The notes beneath the pieces are model-generated. The model searched no databases, was not told the origin of the DNA, and saw nothing but the letters and a program-made list of their open reading frames with translations. Source: Rhizobium sp. ASV20 (lineage in GTDB: Bacteria > Pseudomonadota > Alphaproteobacteria > Rhizobiales > Rhizobiaceae). From it: a stretch of 64,000 nt of DNA. Position numbers and translations under genes: made by a program. Location: contig NZ_JAELTU010000007.1 in assembly GCF_016429015.1 (NCBI RefSeq), forward strand, positions 22,675 through 86,674, given 5' to 3'. Within the stretch, counting starts at the first letter, position 1, and the number at the start of each line of letters is the position of its first letter. Of the stretch, positions 59,692 to 64,000 are shown piece after piece.

Positions 59692-61029
59692 TCATTTTGT
59701 CGAATTACTGTCGATCAACACGCGCGGCCATTCGACGCGGACGCGAGCTCCCGGCGTTTCCGGATCGCGGTTTGTGAAGGAGAGGGTGGCACCGGAGCGC
59801 TCCAGCAGCGTCTTGGCAATGAAGAGGCCAAGCCCGAGGCCACCGGCCGTATCGTCGCGCTGCCGGGACGTGACGTAGGGCTCCCCGATCCGTGCCAGGA
59901 TTTCCGGCGAATAACCGCTGCCGTCGTCCTCGATGACGATCGTCAGTATGTCGGCTGTGTATTCGACGGTGACGGTCACCGTCTTGCGGGCATAGTCGAC
60001 GGCGTTCTCGATCAGATTACCGAGCCCATACATGATGCCGGCATTGCGTGACAGCACCGGCTCGCCGGTGCGCGGGCTCCTTTCGATCAGTTCCAGCGCG
60101 ATGCCGAATTCGCGATGGGGAGCAATGATTTCTTCCATCATCGAGGACAGCGTCAGCCGCCGCATATGCGCTTCGTCTTCCGACGAAAGCGTCGTCAGCC
60201 GCCGCAGGATGTCGCGGCATCTCTCGCTCTGACTACGCAAAAGCGCCACATCTTCGCGAAAACGGTCGTCCTCGCGCAGCTCGCGCTCCATTTCCTTGGC
60301 AACGACGCTGATGGTCGCAAGCGGCGTCCCGAGCTCGTGCGCCGCCGCCGCCGCCAGCCCGTCGAGCTGCGACAGATGCTTCTCCCGCTGCAGCACAAGT
60401 TCCGTCGCCGAAAGCGCATCGGCAAGCTGCGAGGCCTCCATCGACACGCGATAGGCATAGAATGCGGCAAAGGCCATGGTCGAGGCGATCGAGCACCAGA
60501 CGCCCAGCTGCATGACGCTATGAACGTTCACGGCGACGCCTTCATACCAGGGAAGCGGGAAGGGCGAGAAGGCAAGCCCGGTAATGCAGATCATCGCAAG
60601 CGCAATCAGCGTCACACTGTAGCGGATCGGCTGCGATGCGAAGGAAATGATGACGGGCACGCAAACCAGCACCGAGAAGGGGTTGGCAAGGCCGCCGGTG
60701 ATCAGCAGCAAGCCGCTGAGCTGCAGAAGATCGAGGCCGAGCAGGGCAAAGGCTGCCGGCGGTTCCAGCCGGTGCGTTGGCGGAAAGCGCAAGGTCAGGA
60801 AGAAGTTGATCCAGGCAAGGCAGGCGATCAGCACGCAGCAGGGCATCAACGGCATGGGAAATTTCAGCCAGAAGGCGACGATCATGACGGTGACGGTCTG
60901 GCCGCCGACCGCGAGCCAGCGCAGGCGCACCAGTGTCTGCAGCCTCACCCGCCGGCTGCTATGATGGTCGTCCTGTGCCCGGATCTCGGCCTCGGACAGC
61001 TTTTCCAATCCTCGGAAGAATCGTGCCAT
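59692..61029 (-). CDS. actS: ActS/RegB-type sensor histidine kinase
   Basis: The 445-residue kinase has six predicted membrane helices in the first half, a quinone-binding-like GGLANPFSVLVCVPV loop, the H-box AAAHELGTPLATISVV with the phospho-accepting His, and a redox-active-type Cys in QSERCRDIL, both family signatures of RegB/PrrB/ActS. ATPase loops DDGSGYSPEI and GLGLGLFIAKTLL end the protein. It senses redox state through quinones and the cysteine, and signals to ActR. Confidence 0.94.
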   Translation of the reverse strand: MARFFRGLEKLSEAEIRAQDDHHSSRRVRLQTLVRLRWLAVGGQTVTVMIVAFWLKFPMPLMPCCVLIACLAWINFFLTLRFPPTHRLEPPAAFALLGLDLLQLSGLLLITGGLANPFSVLVCVPVIISFASQPIRYSVTLIALAMICITGLAFSPFPLPWYEGVAVNVHSVMQLGVWCSIASTMAFAAFYAYRVSMEASQLADALSATELVLQREKHLSQLDGLAAAAAHELGTPLATISVVAKEMERELREDDRFREDVALLRSQSERCRDILRRLTTLSSEDEAHMRRLTLSSMMEEIIAPHREFGIALELIERSPRTGEPVLSRNAGIMYGLGNLIENAVDYARKTVTVTVEYTADILTIVIEDDGSGYSPEILARIGEPYVTSRQRDDTAGGLGLGLFIAKTLLERSGATLSFTNRDPETPGARVRVEWPRVLIDSNSTK

Positions 61030-61031
61030 TG

Positions 61032-63521
61032 TCAGGTCCCCCTTGGCTTGGCGCGCGTCGTCGGCAAGGCATCGGCCGGATCTTCCGGCCAGGGATGCCG
61101 TGGGTAGCGCCCGCGCATGTCGGCGCGCACATCTTTCCAGGATCCCGCCCAGAAGCCCGGCAGGTCGCGCGTCGTCTGAATCGGCCGGTGCGCCGGCGAT
61201 GTCAATTCCAGCAGGAGCGGCAGTCTGCCGCCGCCGACAGCCGGATGTTGCTTCAGTCCGAACAGTTCCTGCACCCGAATGGTCAGAAGCGGCTCTTCGC
61301 CATCATATTGTATGGGATGGCGCTGTCCGGTCGGCGCTTCAAAATGTGTCGGCGCCATGCGGCCGAGATCGCGCTGCAGGTCATGCGGCACCAGCGTCAT
61401 CAGCCCGTTGGAAAGTCCGCCGGCGGAAATATCGGAGAGGCCGCGCGCCTCGCTCTGAAACGGTGTGAACCATTCGTCGAGCCGCGTAAGCAGCGCTTCG
61501 TCGCTCATATCCGGCCAGGGATCGCCGATCGTCCTATATAGGAAGCCGATCCTGTCGCGCAGCTGCGCCGCTTCCTTGGAAAAAGGCAGGACGTCGATCC
61601 CCAGTTCGCGAATGCCCTCGGCCAGCGCCTTGGCAGCCTGCTCGCCGGAAGGTCGGGGCAGCGGGGTCTCCTCGAAGATGATGGCCCCGAGCCTTGTCGC
61701 TCGCCGTGCCCGCACCTGGCGGCTCGCTCTGTCGAAAAAGCTTTGATCCTCCGTGCGGATCTCACCGGGCAAGTGCTCCTCGACATCGCTGCGGGAAATC
61801 TCCGCCGCGGCAAGAATGCGCGCCTGCGCCGCACGGCCGGTGAGATCGGCGATCACCAGCATTTGCGAGCCTGCAAGCCGCTCGGTCTCCGGTAGTTCGG
61901 CGCCCCGCCCATTTGCCATGACGAAACGGCCGCGCCCGCCACGCTGCAGCGCAATCCGGTCGGGAAAGGCATGCAGCAGCAAAGAACCGGCTAGGGTGGA
62001 GTTGGAAGGAGCAGCGCTTTTGCCACCGGCAGCAGACGCTAGCCGCCCCGCCAGCCGGCGCGCCGCGTCCGCCCGCTCGCCCTTTTCCGTCTTGAAGCGG
62101 CGCAGCCTTTCCTCGAGATCGATACTTTGGCCACCAAGCCCTTGCTCCGTCAGCAGTACAGCCAGCAATGCCGCTTCGCGTCCCTGGCCGAATTCCGCAG
62201 CCGAGATCACCATGGCCGCCAGGCGAGGCGGAAGGGCGAGCTCGCGCATCAGCCGGCCATGCTCCGTGAGCCCGTTTTCAGCATCGAGCGCTCCCAGTTG
62301 CCGCAAGAGCGTTCGCGCTTCCGCAAGTGTCGTCGCAGGTGGTTGATCGACGAAGGCAAGCGTTGCCGGATCCTGCACGCCCCAATGCGCGAGGTCGAGC
62401 GCCAGACCCGAGAGATCGCTGGAAAGAATCTGCGGCGGCGTAAATGCGGGAAGTGCCGCTGTCTGGCCGGGATGCCAAAGGCGAATGGCAATGCCGGGCT
62501 CGGTTCGCCCGGCACGTCCGGCGCGCTGATCGGCGGAGGCACGCGACACCCGCACTGTCTCCAGGCGCGTGATACCGGTCGAGGCCTCGAAAACGGGTAG
62601 TCGCTGCTGGCCGCTGTCGATGACGATGCGTACTCCGTCGATGGTGATCGAGGTTTCGGCGATCGAGGTCGCAAGCACGACCTTTCGCGTGCCCTGCGGC
62701 GCAGGCCGGATAGCCGCGTCCTGGTCCTTCTGACTGAGATTGCCGTAGAGCGGTGCAATCACCGTCTCGGGTCCGAACCGGCCTTCGATGCGCTCCGCCG
62801 TCCGGGTGATCTCGGCCTGTCCCGGAAGGAAGGCGAGGATCGAGCCCTGTTCGCTGGCATGCGCATCGAGGATCGCCCGTGTCACCGTGTCTTCGATGCG
62901 CTCTCCCGCGGGCCGGTCCTGGTAACGGATGTCGATCGGAAAGCTGCGGCCCATGCTTTCGATAACGGGCGGTTGTCCGAGCAGGTTTGCGACACGCTCG
63001 ACATCGAGCGTCGCCGACATGACGAGGATGCGCAGATCCTCGCGCAATGCCGATTGCACGTCGAGCGCCAGCGCCAGGCCGAAATCGGCGTCCAGCGAGC
63101 GCTCGTGGAATTCGTCGAAGATGACGGTGGAGATGCCTGACAGTTCGGGATCGTCCAGGATCATCCGCGCGAATACGCCTTCCGTCACCACTTCGATACG
63201 GGTTCTGGAAGAGATGCGGTTGTCGAGCCGCATGCGATAGCCGACCGTGTCACCGACCTGCTCGTTGAGCAATGAGGCCATGCGGGCGGCGGCGGCTCTC
63301 GCCGCCAGGCGCCGGGGTTCCAGAAGGATGATTCTGCCATCCCCGCGCCATGGTTGCCCGAGGAGATAAAGCGGCACCAACGTCGTTTTGCCGGCGCCGG
63401 GCGGTGCGGACAGCACGGCACGCCCGTGGCCGGAAAGCGCAGTGCCGATATCGCCAAGCACATGCGAGACCGGAAGTTCCGGTAGTGGAGGCACTTTATA
63501 TGTCACGCCTGCTGGCTCCAT
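61032..63521 (-). CDS. hrpB: ATP-dependent RNA helicase HrpB
   Basis: The 829-residue DEAH-box helicase has motif I SAPPGAGKTTLVPLYLL, DEFHERSLDADF (the DEAH equivalent, here DEFH), SATL, and VLATSIAETSITIDGVRIVIDSGQQR with QRAGRAGRTEPG as motif VI. An HrpB-type C-terminal extension ends near AHPPRHPWPEDPADALPTTRA-like residues. It lies 2 bases before the actS start, so the two may share a transcript. Confidence 0.95.
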   Translation of the reverse strand: MEPAGVTYKVPPLPELPVSHVLGDIGTALSGHGRAVLSAPPGAGKTTLVPLYLLGQPWRGDGRIILLEPRRLAARAAAARMASLLNEQVGDTVGYRMRLDNRISSRTRIEVVTEGVFARMILDDPELSGISTVIFDEFHERSLDADFGLALALDVQSALREDLRILVMSATLDVERVANLLGQPPVIESMGRSFPIDIRYQDRPAGERIEDTVTRAILDAHASEQGSILAFLPGQAEITRTAERIEGRFGPETVIAPLYGNLSQKDQDAAIRPAPQGTRKVVLATSIAETSITIDGVRIVIDSGQQRLPVFEASTGITRLETVRVSRASADQRAGRAGRTEPGIAIRLWHPGQTAALPAFTPPQILSSDLSGLALDLAHWGVQDPATLAFVDQPPATTLAEARTLLRQLGALDAENGLTEHGRLMRELALPPRLAAMVISAAEFGQGREAALLAVLLTEQGLGGQSIDLEERLRRFKTEKGERADAARRLAGRLASAAGGKSAAPSNSTLAGSLLLHAFPDRIALQRGGRGRFVMANGRGAELPETERLAGSQMLVIADLTGRAAQARILAAAEISRSDVEEHLPGEIRTEDQSFFDRASRQVRARRATRLGAIIFEETPLPRPSGEQAAKALAEGIRELGIDVLPFSKEAAQLRDRIGFLYRTIGDPWPDMSDEALLTRLDEWFTPFQSEARGLSDISAGGLSNGLMTLVPHDLQRDLGRMAPTHFEAPTGQRHPIQYDGEEPLLTIRVQELFGLKQHPAVGGGRLPLLLELTSPAHRPIQTTRDLPGFWAGSWKDVRADMRGRYPRHPWPEDPADALPTTRAKPRGT

Positions 63522-64000
63522 ATCGCTTTATACAGAGTGGTGTCGGGTTCGCATGGCAAATGCGGCTGCGCCCGCTTCTTACGAAGAAGCAACATGCTGC
63601 GCTCCCCCTGTTCGTTTGATCTCTATTAGGTCCTGGACGTTTTGCTGGCAATGAGAGCGCGAACCCTCGCGCGGGCGGCGCGATTTGCGCTGGTTTGGGA
63701 AGGTAATCCGGGTGATTTCTGCGAGAGGGGTAAAATGAATCCGGAAAACATGCCCAATCCGGTAGAATTCTCCTGTGTTTTTGCTGTCACCTCAAATTTG
63801 CTTTTCATATCAGGCACTTATAAAAATGTCAGAATTTTTACAGTGGCAGTGTTGACTATGTCGGGTTGGGGGGTCTATAAGCCCGATCACTGACGAGGGC
63901 GGCGGCGCTGCTGGCGACGAAGTCCTTCGCTCTAGTGTTTCCTGGATTGGCTGCGATGCTGATTGGTGGTTCTGGGCTTAGGTGCCTGGGATTGACGGGA
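63522..64000. other. rRNA-operon leader region (gene-free)
   Basis: Apart from the promoter at 63852-63880 this 479-base tract has no supported gene. The sequence downstream (63881-64000) reads like the untranscribed or leader DNA before 16S rRNA: GC-rich, no open frame. An 83-codon frame (63642-63893) runs across the promoter and is rejected. No 16S sequence itself is inside the window. Confidence 0.65.
63852..63880 (+). promoter_or_regulatory. Strong rRNA-operon type promoter
   Basis: TTGACT (63852-63857) and CTATAA (63875-63880) are 17 bases apart, and a GC-rich discriminator (GCCCGATC) follows. The whole layout matches the rrn promoters of rhizobia, which respond to the stringent response. 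Confidence 0.8.

Noticed and set aside
63642..63893. 83-codon frame across the rrn promoter
   Set aside because: It overlaps the -35 and -10 elements and has no family resemblance.

Overview
The window is chromosomal DNA of an alphaproteobacterium of the order Rhizobiales, most likely Rhizobium or a close relative. The evidence is the gene order (hemE / pyruvate-phosphate-dikinase regulator / maf / aroE / coaE / dnaQ / secB ... gyrB; chvI-chvG-hprK-PTS-ahcY; actS-actR), the high GC content, and five copies of the rhizobial intergenic mosaic repeat (RIME-like). I see no phage, transposase, plasmid-transfer or CRISPR sequence. The DNA reads as a well-kept core chromosome next to the replication origin. 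The species cannot be named from sequence reading alone.

Layout. Bases 1-63 hold the first 21 codons of hemE (minus strand). Bases 64-451 are a gene-free, partly AT-rich stretch with a cluster of DnaA-box-like 9-mers and are the likely chromosomal oriC. From 464 to 10.8 kb a plus-strand block carries the PPDK regulator, maf, aroE, coaE, dnaQ, then (after minus-strand secB and fxsA) a tightly overlapping timA-mltA-smr-xre group and gyrB. 10.9-18.7 kb is mixed metabolism: nitroreductase, DUF2218, glutathionyl-hydroquinone reductase, a PLP decarboxylase, an FAH-family hydrolase, an intracellular PHB depolymerase and a YgjP-type metallopeptidase. 19.0-24.2 kb is trpF-trpB-trpA-accD-folC. 24.2-36.3 kb, minus strand, is a long colinear group read as divL, tsaE-amgK fusion, murU, addB, addA, trxA. 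36.6-42.1 kb, minus strand, is chvI-chvG-hprK-EIIA-HPr and ahcY, with pckA divergent from chvI. 44.3-45.5 kb holds arfB and alkB. 45.5-50.3 kb, minus strand, is hisB, a DUF2628 gene, hisH, hisA, hisF, hisE, coaA; hslV-hslU run the other way. 52.5-63.5 kb holds a DUF1402 secreted protein, a cytochrome P450, malate synthase G, an L,D-transpeptidase, mmcB, the actS-actR redox/acid two-component pair and hrpB. The window ends in what looks like a strong rRNA-operon promoter (63852-63880), so a 16S gene is expected just past the right edge.

How the parts work together. Replication and cell-cycle functions cluster near the origin (oriC, dnaQ, gyrB, divL, addAB, mmcB). Signalling is prominent: the DivL pseudokinase-like protein has Tyr instead of His at the phospho-acceptor site, ChvG/ChvI lies with a shortened HprK and PTS proteins that lack a sugar permease, and ActS/ActR is complete. 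Cell-wall recycling and remodelling appear repeatedly (MltA, MurU, AmgK, L,D-transpeptidase). The DUF1402 protein also carries three motifs that look like a divergent lytic transglycosylase fold. No wholly new multi-gene system is evident. The most interesting leads are the oriC region, the DUF1402 protein, the TsaE-AmgK fusion, DivL, the palindromic operator upstream of ahcY, and a RIME hairpin inside the his operon.
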